Notes: generated by a model from the sequence alone, not told the origin. A stretch of DNA of 8,264 bases from an uncultured Chloroflexota bacterium (GCA_937870805.1 CALMZT010000475.1:1-8264); one strand, 5' to 3'. Counted from the first letter of the stretch, positions 1 through 6,763 are shown. Made by a program: numbers and translations.

Positions 1-1
1 C

Positions 2-826
2 GGGCGTGTATCAGGCATTCAGGAACGTCCAACGCGCTACGGACACATTTTGCTCCACCTGCACAGCGATGCCGCGCAGTTGATGAATGCCTTGCGTGAG
101 GAATATGAAGGCAGCCCAACAGAAGACGCCTACATGAAAGTGCTCGAAGGCTTATTCAAAGACCATATCTATCGCGCAGTCAGCGCAGGTAAAAATTATC
201 TCGGTTCACTGGATTATCCCTGGCAAGTCCTGGACATCATGAATATTTTCCTCTCGCGTATTCAGGGGCAAATCGTCGCGGGCAGCGCGCGCGTTTCCGA
301 TGAAGCCTCGATTATCGGTGATGTCTTTATTGGTGCGGGGGCGCGTATCTTCCCCGGCGCAAGGATTTCCGGTCCCGTTTATATCGGTGCAGGCTCATTT
401 GTCGCTAACAACGCACTGGTACGCAACTGCATGATTATGAACAACTGCGAAGTGGGCTTTAACAGTGAAGTGGCGCGCAGTTACATCGCCGACAACTGTA
501 ATCTGCATTCAGCGACAGTGTTGGACTCGGTTTTTGCGTCCGGTGTCAATTTTTCGGCGGGCTGCGTCACCGCAAACTTGCGCATGGATCGCGGCGCAGT
601 TCGCTCGCTCATCAACGGACAAAAGCGTGAAACTGGACGCCGCAAATTGGGCGCAGTCGTCGGGCGGGATACGTTCATCTCGGTCAATTGCAGCCTGATG
701 CCCGGCGTCAAAATCGGTGAGCGCGTGCAAATCGGTCCCAGCGTACAGCTTTTTGAGGATATACCCGATGACAAACGAGTTTTTGTACAGCAGCAGATCA
801 GTATTGAAGACTGGCGTAGAAAATAA
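2..826 (+). CDS. Sugar-1-phosphate nucleotidyltransferase with C-terminal left-handed beta-helix (GlmU-like), 5'-truncated
   Basis: The frame is open to the left edge and stops at TAA 824-826, so about 274 C-terminal residues are seen. A TTG at nt 50 could be read as a start, but the codons before it (reading GRVSGIQERPTRYGHI) continue without a stop, so the gene most likely begins outside the window. The first 80 or so visible residues look like the end of a nucleotidyltransferase domain, including the YPWQVLD segment (around nt 220) that precedes the helix in archaeal-type GlmU/NDP-sugar synthases. From about nt 275 to 790 there are hexapeptide repeats (IIGDVFIGAGARI, GPVYIGAGSFV, VGFNSEVARSYI) typical of a left-handed beta-helix acyltransferase fold. 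TANLRMD and LMPGVKIGERVQIGPS match the family's C-terminal coils. Likely role: making or acetylating an activated sugar for cell-envelope polysaccharide. The exact sugar cannot be told because the catalytic N-terminus is missing. Confidence 0.85.
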   Translation, partial: GRVSGIQERPTRYGHILLHLHSDAAQLMNALREEYEGSPTEDAYMKVLEGLFKDHIYRAVSAGKNYLGSLDYPWQVLDIMNIFLSRIQGQIVAGSARVSDEASIIGDVFIGAGARIFPGARISGPVYIGAGSFVANNALVRNCMIMNNCEVGFNSEVARSYIADNCNLHSATVLDSVFASGVNFSAGCVTANLRMDRGAVRSLINGQKRETGRRKLGAVVGRDTFISVNCSLMPGVKIGERVQIGPSVQLFEDIPDDKRVFVQQQISIEDWRRK

Positions 827-1179
827 ATCGTGTATTTGGGTAGAATAGACAGTGTAGATAGAGTAAGACATTGATCGTAGGGCTATTCAATGGAATATTC
901 CTACCAATGCTCTTTAATCAATGCATACGGAGAAAATTTTACGGGTGCCTACATCATTTCTCGATACCCTTTGGTGAACACGGCACTGGTAAACTTGTTT
1001 GCACACTGCCGAATACGATGCTTTTTAACAACATAGGGCGGAGAACACAATTCGTAGGGGAGCACCAACGTGTGCTCTCGACAAAGATAAACTCCGCGTT
1101 TAATAGTGAAACTGCATTTGTATTTTGGCGGAAACCGCGTAAATAGCCTTTGATGATGTAGTGTTATTAGGATGCAGTC
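827..1179. other. Intergenic region upstream of sucA
   Basis: This 353-bp stretch has no convincing gene. A 91-codon frame from TTG 871 has no good ribosome site, and its translation looks like non-coding sequence. It holds a perfect 10-bp palindrome GGAATATTCC (892-901), a half-copy of an intergenic hairpin repeat (1054-1077) and a small GCGG-AAA-CCGC hairpin (1128-1138). The sucA promoter should lie here. The best pairing I could find is TTGTAT (1118-1123), 16 bp, TAAATA (1140-1145), which matches consensus at only three of six positions in each box and is not annotated as a promoter. No clear terminator for the preceding gene was seen. Confidence 0.6.
1054..1077. repeat. Half-copy of the TAGGGG intergenic hairpin repeat
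   Basis: GTAGGGG (1054-1060) leads into a hairpin: GAGCAC (1060-1065), loop CAACGT, GTGCTC (1072-1077). The same GTAGGGG lead and the identical CAACGT loop recur at 7683-7707. One stem pair differs by a compensatory change (A1061-T1076 here, C7690-G7705 there). The second hairpin and the closing CCCCTAC arm seen in the other copy are absent or too decayed to recognise. Confidence 0.75.
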
Positions 1180-1182
1180 GTG
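1167..1182 (+). promoter_or_regulatory. Ribosome binding site and GTG start of sucA
   Basis: AGGA (1169-1172) lies 7 nt before GTG 1180. The in-frame TAG at 1168-1170 blocks any earlier start, so GTG 1180 is the only workable start that keeps the family's N-terminal E2-contact segment. Confidence 0.6.
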
Positions 1183-3981
1183 GATAACTCGAACCCTTTT
1201 TATGGTGTAAATGCTGGTTATGTGCTGGAATTATACGAACGCTACCAGCAAAATCCTGACGCAGTAGATCCAGAAACACGCGCCTTTTTCCAGCAGTGGA
1301 CGCCGCCCAGCGAAAATGGGGCATCTGCGGTTGCTGAACGCCGCGAGACAGCGCCTGCGGTGTCTGTCGAGAAAATTGTCGGCGCGGCAAATCTGGCGCA
1401 AGCCATTCGTGAGAATGGACATTTTGCGGCACAGCTAGACCCACTCGGCAGCCCACCCCCCGGCGATCCTTCGTTAGACCCGCGCTTTCACGGCGTCAAC
1501 GACGATGACCTGCGCCAACTGCCTGCGACGTTGATCGGCGGTCCACTGGCGACGCAAGCCTCCAATGCGCTGTGGGCGATTCAACTGCTGCGCGCGGTGT
1601 ATTCGTCTACGGCGGGTTATGAATACGATCATGTGCATGAGCCACAGGAACGCGCATGGCTGCGTGAAGCCACCGAAGCTGGACATTATCGCCCACCGCA
1701 GTATCCCATCGATGAGTTAGCAATCCTCGAACGGTTGACACAGGTAGAGACGTTCGAGCAGTTTTTGCATCGCATCTTCCCCGGTAAACACCGCTTTTCC
1801 ATCGAAGGCTTGGACATCATGGTGCCAATGATGGACGAAATGATCTATCTTGCGGCAGAAGCAGAGATCGCCAATACGCTCATCGGCATGGCGCATCGTG
1901 GACGTTTGAATGTGTTGGCGCACACGCTCAACAAGCCTTATCTCCAGTTCCTTGCCGAGTTCAAAGACCCGGTGAACCCACGCAAGCTGCGCTACGATCT
2001 TGGCTGGATGGGTGACGTGAAATATCATGCGGGCGCTCATCGCACCGTTACCGATAGTCATCAGTTTGATATGGTAGTAACGATGGCGCCCAACCCCAGC
2101 CATCTTGAGCTTGTGAATCCTGTTGTCGAGGGCATGGCGCGCGCCGCCGGAACGCGCGTGGATGCGCCGAGTGAGCCGAACTTTGACCCGGAGATCACGC
2201 TGCCCATTCTTATTCATGGTGACGCCGCCTTCCCCGGTCAGGGGATTGTCGCTGAAACGCTCAATCTCTCGCGCCTCCCCGGTTACTGGACGGGCGGGAC
2301 GATACACATTATCTCTAACAATCAACTGGGCTATACGACTGAGCCATTGGATGCGCGCAGCACCCTCTATGCCAGTGACCTCGCCAAAGGCTTCCGCGCC
2401 CCTGTCATCCATGTCAACGCCGATGACCCGCAAGCGTGCGTCGAAGCCTCGCGCTTGGCTTATGCCTATCGTGCTCGTTTCCACAAAGATTTCGTGATTG
2501 ACCTCATCGGCTATCGTCGTTATGGACACAATGAAGGCGATGAGCCAGCTTTCACACAGCCCGTGCTTTATCAAAAGGTACGCCAGCATCCTACAGTGCG
2601 CAAAGTGTGGGCAAACGCGCTGGTTGAACGCAAGCGCCTTGATGAAGCTCAGGCTGATGAGATAGTCAAGCGCTATATGGACAACCTGCAAAAGACGATG
2701 GAGAGCCTCAACCCTGATCGTGATTTGCACGAGCCAGAACTTGCTGTGCCGACGCCGGGACTTGCCGGACGCCAGATCACAGCCGTGCCTATCGAGCGCC
2801 TGCAAGCTGTCAACGAAGCGCTGCGTTCACTGCCTGAAGGCTTTAACCTTCATCCCAAGTTGCAGAAGTCGATGCAAACACGCCGCGAGGCACTTAAAGA
2901 CCCTGATGCACCAACAATTGACTGGTCAACGGCGGAAGAATTGGCATTTGCGACGATTCTGCAAGATGGCGTTGCCATCCGTATGACCGGTCAGGATGTC
3001 GTGCGTGGCACATTTAATCAGCGCCATGCCGCTTTCTTCGACGCCGAAAACGGCAATATGTACATTCCTCTGCAACACATCCCACAGGTCAAAGCTGCCT
3101 TCGAGATTCACAACAGCCCGCTATCCGAGCAAGCCGCGATTGGCTTTGAGGTCGGTTACAACCTTCAGGAGCCAGGACGCCTGGTGCTATGGGAAGCGCA
3201 GTACGGCGACTTCATCAACGGCGCGCAAAGCATGATTGACGAGTTCGTGGTTTCCGCGCGCGATAAATGGGGGCTGACGCCTTCGTTGGTGTTCCTCCTG
3301 CCGCATGGCTACGAAGGTGCGGGTCCCGACCATTCTACGGGGCGTTTAGAGCGTTTCTTGCAGCTTGCCGCCGACATCAACATGCGCGTTGCCAACCCCA
3401 CGACAGCCGCGCAGTATTTCCACTTGCTGCGCCGTCAAACTGCGCTGCTCAAGAGTGATCCGTTGCCGCTGGTCATCATGACCCCTAAGAGCCTCCTGCG
3501 TCATCCGTTGGTCGCTTCGACGCCGCGTGAGTTTGCTGAAGGGCATTGGCAAGCGGTGATTGATGACAGCCGCGCCGCGCAGAACCCTGAGAGCATTCGT
3601 CGTTTGGTGTTGTGCAGTGGCAAGATTTACGTCGATCTTATCAGCAGCCCACAGCGCGAGACTGATCTCGCAATAGCGTTGGTGCGCGTTGAGCAGTTAT
3701 ATCCCGTTCGTGAGGATGAACTGCAAGAAATCCTCAACCGCTACACGCAGATTGAAGAAGTTGTTTGGGCGCAGGAAGAACCGGAAAACGCTGGCGCTTG
3801 GGAATTTATTGCGCCCCATCTCACGAAATTGATTGACGGGCGTGTACCACTGCGTTACATCGGGCGTCCACGTCGTTCCAGCCCGGCGGAGGGTTCTTCC
3901 GCGTGGCACATGGTCAATCAGGAAGCCCTGATCGCGCGTGTTTACTATCATCAGCCTGTAGTGGCGCAGGAGAAACCCTAG
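1180..3981 (+). CDS. sucA: 2-oxoglutarate dehydrogenase E1 component
   Basis: Thiamine-diphosphate-dependent E1 subunit of the 2-oxoglutarate dehydrogenase complex (TCA cycle, cytosol). It decarboxylates 2-oxoglutarate and passes the succinyl group to the lipoyl arm of SucB. The 933-residue length is normal for the family. Residues about 8-40 (ELYERYQQNPDAVDP through FFQQW) are the N-terminal segment that docks to the E2 core. GMAHRGRLN (236-244), PNPSHLE (304-310), HGDAAFPGQG (346-355) and SNNQLGYTT (379-387) are hallmark segments. G347-D348 and N380-N381 form the Mg/ThDP-binding GD...NN motif. GYRRYGHNEGDEP follows near 445. The second transketolase-like domain starts near 590 and includes GQDVVRGTFNQRHA, WEAQYGDFINGAQ, LPHGYEGAGPDHS and MTPKSLLRHP. 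The C-terminal domain with WAQEEPENAGAW is complete. It is followed after 64 bp by a toxin-antitoxin-like pair rather than directly by sucB. No missing catalytic residue was noticed. Confidence 0.97.
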   Translation: MDNSNPFYGVNAGYVLELYERYQQNPDAVDPETRAFFQQWTPPSENGASAVAERRETAPAVSVEKIVGAANLAQAIRENGHFAAQLDPLGSPPPGDPSLDPRFHGVNDDDLRQLPATLIGGPLATQASNALWAIQLLRAVYSSTAGYEYDHVHEPQERAWLREATEAGHYRPPQYPIDELAILERLTQVETFEQFLHRIFPGKHRFSIEGLDIMVPMMDEMIYLAAEAEIANTLIGMAHRGRLNVLAHTLNKPYLQFLAEFKDPVNPRKLRYDLGWMGDVKYHAGAHRTVTDSHQFDMVVTMAPNPSHLELVNPVVEGMARAAGTRVDAPSEPNFDPEITLPILIHGDAAFPGQGIVAETLNLSRLPGYWTGGTIHIISNNQLGYTTEPLDARSTLYASDLAKGFRAPVIHVNADDPQACVEASRLAYAYRARFHKDFVIDLIGYRRYGHNEGDEPAFTQPVLYQKVRQHPTVRKVWANALVERKRLDEAQADEIVKRYMDNLQKTMESLNPDRDLHEPELAVPTPGLAGRQITAVPIERLQAVNEALRSLPEGFNLHPKLQKSMQTRREALKDPDAPTIDWSTAEELAFATILQDGVAIRMTGQDVVRGTFNQRHAAFFDAENGNMYIPLQHIPQVKAAFEIHNSPLSEQAAIGFEVGYNLQEPGRLVLWEAQYGDFINGAQSMIDEFVVSARDKWGLTPSLVFLLPHGYEGAGPDHSTGRLERFLQLAADINMRVANPTTAAQYFHLLRRQTALLKSDPLPLVIMTPKSLLRHPLVASTPREFAEGHWQAVIDDSRAAQNPESIRRLVLCSGKIYVDLISSPQRETDLAIALVRVEQLYPVREDELQEILNRYTQIEEVVWAQEEPENAGAWEFIAPHLTKLIDGRVPLRYIGRPRRSSPAEGSSAWHMVNQEALIARVYYHQPVVAQEKP

Positions 3982-3991
3982 AACTGAGACC

Positions 3992-4017
3992 TGCATCATC
4001 CTGCTATAATTGATGCA
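3992..4017 (+). promoter_or_regulatory. Candidate internal promoter with flanking operator-like inverted repeat
   Basis: TGCTATAAT (4002-4010) is a perfect extended -10 box (TGn plus TATAAT). No good -35 hexamer sits 16-18 bp upstream, which extended -10 promoters can tolerate. Transcription would begin near 4016-4018. A perfect 7-bp inverted repeat, TGCATCA (3992-3998) and TGATGCA (4011-4017), with half-site centres 19 bp apart, brackets the -10 box. Type II antitoxins commonly repress their own promoter by binding such repeats, so this is a plausible operator for the gene that follows. Seen: the motifs and symmetry. Inferred: promoter activity and repression. Confidence 0.55.
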
Positions 4018-4045
4018 AGCCATGAGTTTAATGAGGGCATTCATC

Positions 4046-4309
4046 GTGGATAAAGTGATATTGCTAGAAGTCTCTGCTGACGAGCGTGAACGTTTAGCAT
4101 TGCTGGCGCAACAGCGAGGGTACAAATCGCTAGATGATTATCTTCGTGCGCTTATCAACGCTGATGCTGAACAGCATGGAAATGACATGCCTTTTGACGA
4201 TGTAGTCGATGATATAGACATCCGCGAATCGATCAAACAAGGTCTGCGTGAGGCGTTTAGAGATGAAGTTGTGCCGTTAGAGAGTTTGTGGACAGACGAT
4301 GACGAGTAA
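4046..4309 (+). CDS. Putative type II antitoxin, ribbon-helix-helix-like, acidic
   Basis: A small acidic protein of 87 residues from GTG 4046. This start is chosen because GAGGG (4033-4037) lies 8 nt upstream and the start falls after the predicted transcription start. In-frame ATGs at 4013, 4022 and 4031, and a TTG at 4010, lack a ribosome site, and the first and last of these lie in the -10/operator region. The N-terminus (VILLEVSADERERLAL, then RGYKSLDDYLRALI) reads as one beta strand followed by two helices, as in ribbon-helix-helix DNA-binding domains. The C-terminus is acidic (FDDVVDDIDI) and ends with KQGLREAF and VVPLESLW, resembling the toxin-wrapping tail of RelE-partner antitoxins (QGW.EA...P...LW). 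Its last 11 bp overlap the toxin gene, a classic arrangement for translational coupling. Likely role: neutralise the downstream toxin and repress the shared promoter. The family call rests mainly on context and on this tail. Confidence 0.7.
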   Translation: MDKVILLEVSADERERLALLAQQRGYKSLDDYLRALINADAEQHGNDMPFDDVVDDIDIRESIKQGLREAFRDEVVPLESLWTDDDE

Positions 4310-4685
4310 GCCTTCGTTAACGGTACTTCCGACAGCGCACTTTCGGCGGGTATTTAAACGTTTACGTAAGAAATATCGCCATGCGAACGATGACCTACAA
4401 GAGTTGGTGAAGCAGCTTGAACAGGGTGAAACACCGGGTGACCAGATACAAGGTGTTGGTTCTACCATTTATAAGGTGCGTGTAGCTAACACAGATTCCC
4501 AACGTGGGAAAAGTGGTGGATACCGGGTAATTTATTATCTGCGAACTATGAACCTGATTTACCTCGTTGATATTTACGTGAAAAGCGAACGAGAAGACAT
4601 CAGTAGTGACGAACTAAGGCGCTTGATACAGGAAGTCGAATCTGAGCAACAAAGCAACCCGTCTTCTGAAGATAATAGGGATTAA
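4299..4685 (+). CDS. Putative RelE/ParE-family toxin (mRNA interferase-like)
   Basis: A basic-core protein of 128 residues starting at ATG 4299, inside the end of the antitoxin gene. The order of features matches RelE/ParE-superfamily toxins: an N-terminal helical pair rich in Lys/Arg (HFRRVFKRLRKKYRHANDDL), a PGDQIQGVG turn (46-54), the strand-rich core YKVRVANTD, then KSGGYRVIYYLRT (71-83) and LVDIYVKSERED (89-100). K71, R76, Y93 and K95 sit where the family places basic and aromatic residues that contact RNA, but exact equivalence is not established here. The C-terminal 20 residues (SEQQSNPSSEDNRD) are a polar extension. There is no strong ribosome site, so translation probably follows termination of the antitoxin. 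The known role of the family is ribosome-dependent mRNA cleavage. DNA gyrase poisoning (ParE type) is the alternative, but the KSGGYRVIYY core favours the RelE/HigB side. Base composition by eye is more AT-rich than sucA or sucB. Confidence 0.82.
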   Translation: MTSKPSLTVLPTAHFRRVFKRLRKKYRHANDDLQELVKQLEQGETPGDQIQGVGSTIYKVRVANTDSQRGKSGGYRVIYYLRTMNLIYLVDIYVKSEREDISSDELRRLIQEVESEQQSNPSSEDNRD

Positions 4686-4691
4686 ATTATG
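4677..4691 (+). promoter_or_regulatory. sucB ribosome binding site embedded in the toxin gene
   Basis: AGGGA (4677-4681) lies 7 nt before ATG 4689 and is within the last codons of the toxin reading frame, whose TAA is 4683-4685. Ribosomes ending the toxin would cover or expose this site, so sucB translation is likely coupled to the toxin. Confidence 0.6.
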
Positions 4692-5963
4692 GCAACCTCA
4701 ATCGTTGTTCCATCCTTAGGCGAATCAATTGTTGAAGCTACGGTTTCACGCTGGCTGAAGAACGAAGGTGAGCGTGTTTCCGTTGGCGAAGCTGTCGTCG
4801 TGCTGGAAACCGACAAAGTAGACCTTGAAGTCGGCGCGGAAAAAGATGGCGTGCTGGCAAAAATCGAGCGTCCGGCAGGCTCAGATGTCAAAATCGGTGA
4901 TGTGCTGGGCACGATTGAGGAAGTTGGCGCGGAAACCGTTCCCGCCGCAGCCCCCGCGTCGGAAAGTGTATCCAAGCCTACCCCGCAAGCTGAACCGCAA
5001 GCCGCGCCGCCTGTACAAGAGTCTGCGCCCGCGAAAGCCGAAGCGCCAACGGCGACGCCTGTCGCCAAGCGCATCGCTGAAGAAAACAAGGTCGATTTGG
5101 CGCAGGTCACGCCGAGCGTCAGTGGGAAAGTCACGAAGGTCGATGTTGAGCAGTTTTTACAGCGGGGCGTGGATAAGCCTGCTCAGCCAACGCCCCCCGC
5201 GCCACAAGCTCCCACTAAAACTACAGCGCCCGCGCCGCAGGTCGTACCCAACGGCAGCGTAGGTCGCCGCGAGGAGCGTGTGAAAATGTCGCGCCGTCGG
5301 CAGACCATCGCGCGACGTCTTGTTGAAGCACAACATACAGCGGCGATGCTGACCACGTTCAATGAAATCGACATGTCGGCTGTGCAGGATGTGCGGGCGC
5401 GACGCAAAGAAGCGTTCCAGAAAAAATACGGTGTCAGCCTCGGTTTGAGTTCATTTTTTGTCAAAGCTGCGATTGGTGCCCTTAAGCAGTTCCCGCGCGT
5501 CAATGCCGAGATTCAAGGCGACGAGTTCGTCCTCAAGCATTACTACGACATTGGCATTGCCATCGGCGCGGAAGAAGGCTTGGTTGTGCCTGTGCTGCGG
5601 GATGCCGATAAAATATCGTTCGCGGAAATTGAAAAGGCGATCAAAGATTATGCCAAGCAGGCTGAGGAAGGCACACTCACGCTCGAATCGCTGCGCGGTG
5701 GCACGTTCACGATTACGAACGGTGGTATCTTCGGCTCGATGATGAGCACGCCGATTTTGAACCCGCCACAGGTTGGTATTTTGGGTTTGCACGCGATTAA
5801 GCCGCGCCCGGTAGTGGTGAAGGATGAAATTGTGATTCGTCCGATGATGTACGTGGCGTTGAGCTACGATCACCGCATTATTGACGGGCGCGAGGCAGTT
5901 CAGTTCCTCGTGCGGGTCAAAGAGTTGGTCGAAGACCCTGAATCCCTGCTGATTGAGGGTTAG
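4689..5963 (+). CDS. sucB: Dihydrolipoamide succinyltransferase, E2 of 2-oxoglutarate dehydrogenase
   Basis: E2 core of the 2-oxoglutarate dehydrogenase complex. Its lipoyl arm takes the succinyl group from SucA and transfers it to CoA. Of 424 residues, 3-78 are one lipoyl domain with the lipoylated lysine K43 in ETDKVDLEV. Residues 79-119 are a Pro/Ala-rich swinging linker, 122-158 the peripheral subunit-binding domain (TPVAKRIAEENKVDLAQV, then GKVTKVDVEQFL), 159-190 a second Pro/Ala linker, and 192-424 the catalytic domain. The active-site motif SYDHRIIDGREAV carries H395 and D399, 30 and 26 residues from the C-terminus. ITNGGIFGSMMSTPILNPPQ (348-367 region) and VVPVLRDADK are conserved core segments. 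E2s for pyruvate or branched-chain acids share this layout. The adjacent sucA and the ESIVEATVSRWLKNEG lipoyl sequence favour the succinyl form. The binding-domain glycine loop is unusual (TPSVSGK rather than G-x-G-x-G-G). It starts only 3 bp after the toxin stop. Confidence 0.95.
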   Translation: MATSIVVPSLGESIVEATVSRWLKNEGERVSVGEAVVVLETDKVDLEVGAEKDGVLAKIERPAGSDVKIGDVLGTIEEVGAETVPAAAPASESVSKPTPQAEPQAAPPVQESAPAKAEAPTATPVAKRIAEENKVDLAQVTPSVSGKVTKVDVEQFLQRGVDKPAQPTPPAPQAPTKTTAPAPQVVPNGSVGRREERVKMSRRRQTIARRLVEAQHTAAMLTTFNEIDMSAVQDVRARRKEAFQKKYGVSLGLSSFFVKAAIGALKQFPRVNAEIQGDEFVLKHYYDIGIAIGAEEGLVVPVLRDADKISFAEIEKAIKDYAKQAEEGTLTLESLRGGTFTITNGGIFGSMMSTPILNPPQVGILGLHAIKPRPVVVKDEIVIRPMMYVALSYDHRIIDGREAVQFLVRVKELVEDPESLLIEG

Positions 5964-5973
5964 ATTCGGTTGG

Positions 5974-6026
5974 AAATGGCAAATTTTTAGGGGTGCGCGC
6001 ACCTCAACTCACCTGCTGCCATTTTT
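5974..6026 (+). terminator. Possible transcription terminator or repeat structure after sucB
   Basis: Starting 10 bp after the sucB stop, AAATGGC (5974-5980) pairs with GCCATTT (6018-6024), and the second arm runs into TTTTT (6022-6026), as in a Rho-independent terminator. The loop is long (37 nt) but contains a perfect 12-bp palindrome GGTGCGCGCACC (5992-6003) that could fold first. ATTTTTAG occurs twice as a direct repeat (5983-5990, 6021-6028). The long loop makes this a weak terminator call. The TAGGGG lead at 5988-5993 suggests a decayed member of the intergenic hairpin repeat instead. Confidence 0.35.
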
Positions 6027-6050
6027 AGTTCCCAAGTGGGGACAAATGAG

Positions 6051-6079
6051 CGTGCGCACGGCGCATGATGCGGCATCAT
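6051..6079. repeat. Paired palindromes CGTGCGCACG and ATGATGC-G-GCATCAT
   Basis: CGTGCGCACG (6051-6060) is an exact 10-bp palindrome. Four bases later, ATGATGC (6065-6071), G, GCATCAT (6073-6079) is an exact 7+7 inverted repeat around one base. They are seen directly; no function is assigned. Confidence 0.6.
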
Positions 6080-6174
6080 CCTCGCAAGAGATTGTGTCGG
6101 GTGGGCGAATGTTCGCTGGCACGCCGCGCGAAGAGTGGGACAGTGGGCGAGAAAAAACAGATTCAGGATATTTG

Positions 6175-6200
6175 GTTAGAAATTGTTGGGGATTTCTAAC
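6175..6200. repeat. 9-bp hairpin in the convergent intergenic region
   Basis: GTTAGAAAT (6175-6183) and ATTTCTAAC (6192-6200) are exact complements around an 8-nt loop (TGTTGGGG). Neither strand has a T-tract directly after it, so it is not called a terminator. It could still mark the 3' end of the minus-strand transcript, whose last stop is 76 bp away. Confidence 0.5.
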
Positions 6201-6276
6201 GATTGTGTAGACAAGTCTGACTCAGGCAAAGCACTGCCTTACCTCTACATGCAGCAAATTCTATGTGGATTCTCCG

Positions 6277-6750
6277 TTAGTCAAGCAGTGTTAACGCTGA
6301 TGCGCCCGCCCTTACTGTTGAAAAGTATTGCTGCGCCCAAGCATAGCGTGCTGCTGCACCTTCTGCTTCAAAACGATGGATGAGCATTGCAAAAAATTCA
6401 TCGCCAGACATTGAACCCTTGGCGGTATTACAATCGAGACACGACGGCACACAGTTATCCTGTGTTGTTCCGCCACCTGTCCAGATTGCCTGCCAATGGT
6501 CAATACTTAATTTTGAAGTTGACAACCCGCAATAGGTACATGCCCAAACACGGTTGCCATCAACAGACTTTGAAAAATATTCCAGCGCTTCAAGATACTG
6601 CATAAGGGTGAGCGTGGCAGGCTGCCCGCGACTTTCGGCACGTTCACGCTCCCTCAAGATTTTCTTGATGAGGAATTTGAAAGTTAGAATGTCTTTCTTA
6701 CCACAGCACACACCCTCTGGCGGTTCGCATAATGAACAATACAGATCCAT
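6277..6750 (-). CDS. Small HNH-endonuclease-like zinc protein
   Basis: A 157-residue protein from ATG 6750 with a good ribosome site (AGGTAGGG, minus strand, 7 nt before the start). The C-terminal half is a zinc-type HNH fold: C71-x2-C74, SIDHW with D84-H85, GGGTTQDNCVPSC with N99, C104-x2-C107, and N108 in CNTAKG. D84-H85, N99 and N108 fit the metal and active-site positions of the HNH signature, with Asn in the last place as in many relatives. The N-terminus has a separate Cys cluster (C5, C8, C15, C16) that could form another zinc site, followed by a Lys/Arg-rich segment (22-42) that could bind DNA. The gene starts 13 bp after the SDR stop, and its ribosome site touches that stop, so the two are probably cotranscribed. 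Its composition is visibly more AT-rich than the SDR gene, suggesting separate acquisition. No methylase or restriction partner is in view; the biological role is unknown. Confidence 0.75.
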   Translation of the reverse strand: MDLYCSLCEPPEGVCCGKKDILTFKFLIKKILRERERAESRGQPATLTLMQYLEALEYFSKSVDGNRVWACTYCGLSTSKLSIDHWQAIWTGGGTTQDNCVPSCLDCNTAKGSMSGDEFFAMLIHRFEAEGAAARYAWAQQYFSTVRAGASALTLLD

Positions 6751-6763
6751 TGCACATCCCTAC

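Larger units (their letters stand above)
5964..6276. other. Convergent intergenic region with a cluster of palindromes
   Basis: This 313-bp region lies between sucB (plus) and the HNH gene (minus). Open frames here do not look like proteins. It contains several exact palindromes, listed separately, plus a short AGGCA/TGCCT hairpin (6224-6239) 37 bp past the HNH stop on the minus strand with no T-tract after it. No tRNA or clear small RNA was recognised. Confidence 0.6.

Noticed and set aside
1118..1145. TTGTAT-16-TAAATA as sucA promoter
   Set aside because: Only three of six matches in each box; too weak to annotate.
871..1146. 91-codon frame upstream of sucA from TTG 871
   Set aside because: No ribosome site, odd composition (many Phe, Asn, Arg), no family resemblance, and it spans the intergenic hairpin repeat.
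1717..2805. Long 362-codon minus-strand frame inside sucA
   Set aside because: It is antisense to the conserved thiamine-diphosphate domain of SucA and has no recognisable protein features. Long antisense frames are common opposite codon-biased genes.
5953..6210. 85-codon frame after sucB
   Set aside because: It overlaps the palindrome cluster, starts inside the sucB end, and the translation has no protein-like pattern.
6224..6239. AGGCA/TGCCT hairpin as terminator of the HNH gene
   Set aside because: Five-base stem with no T-tract on the minus strand.
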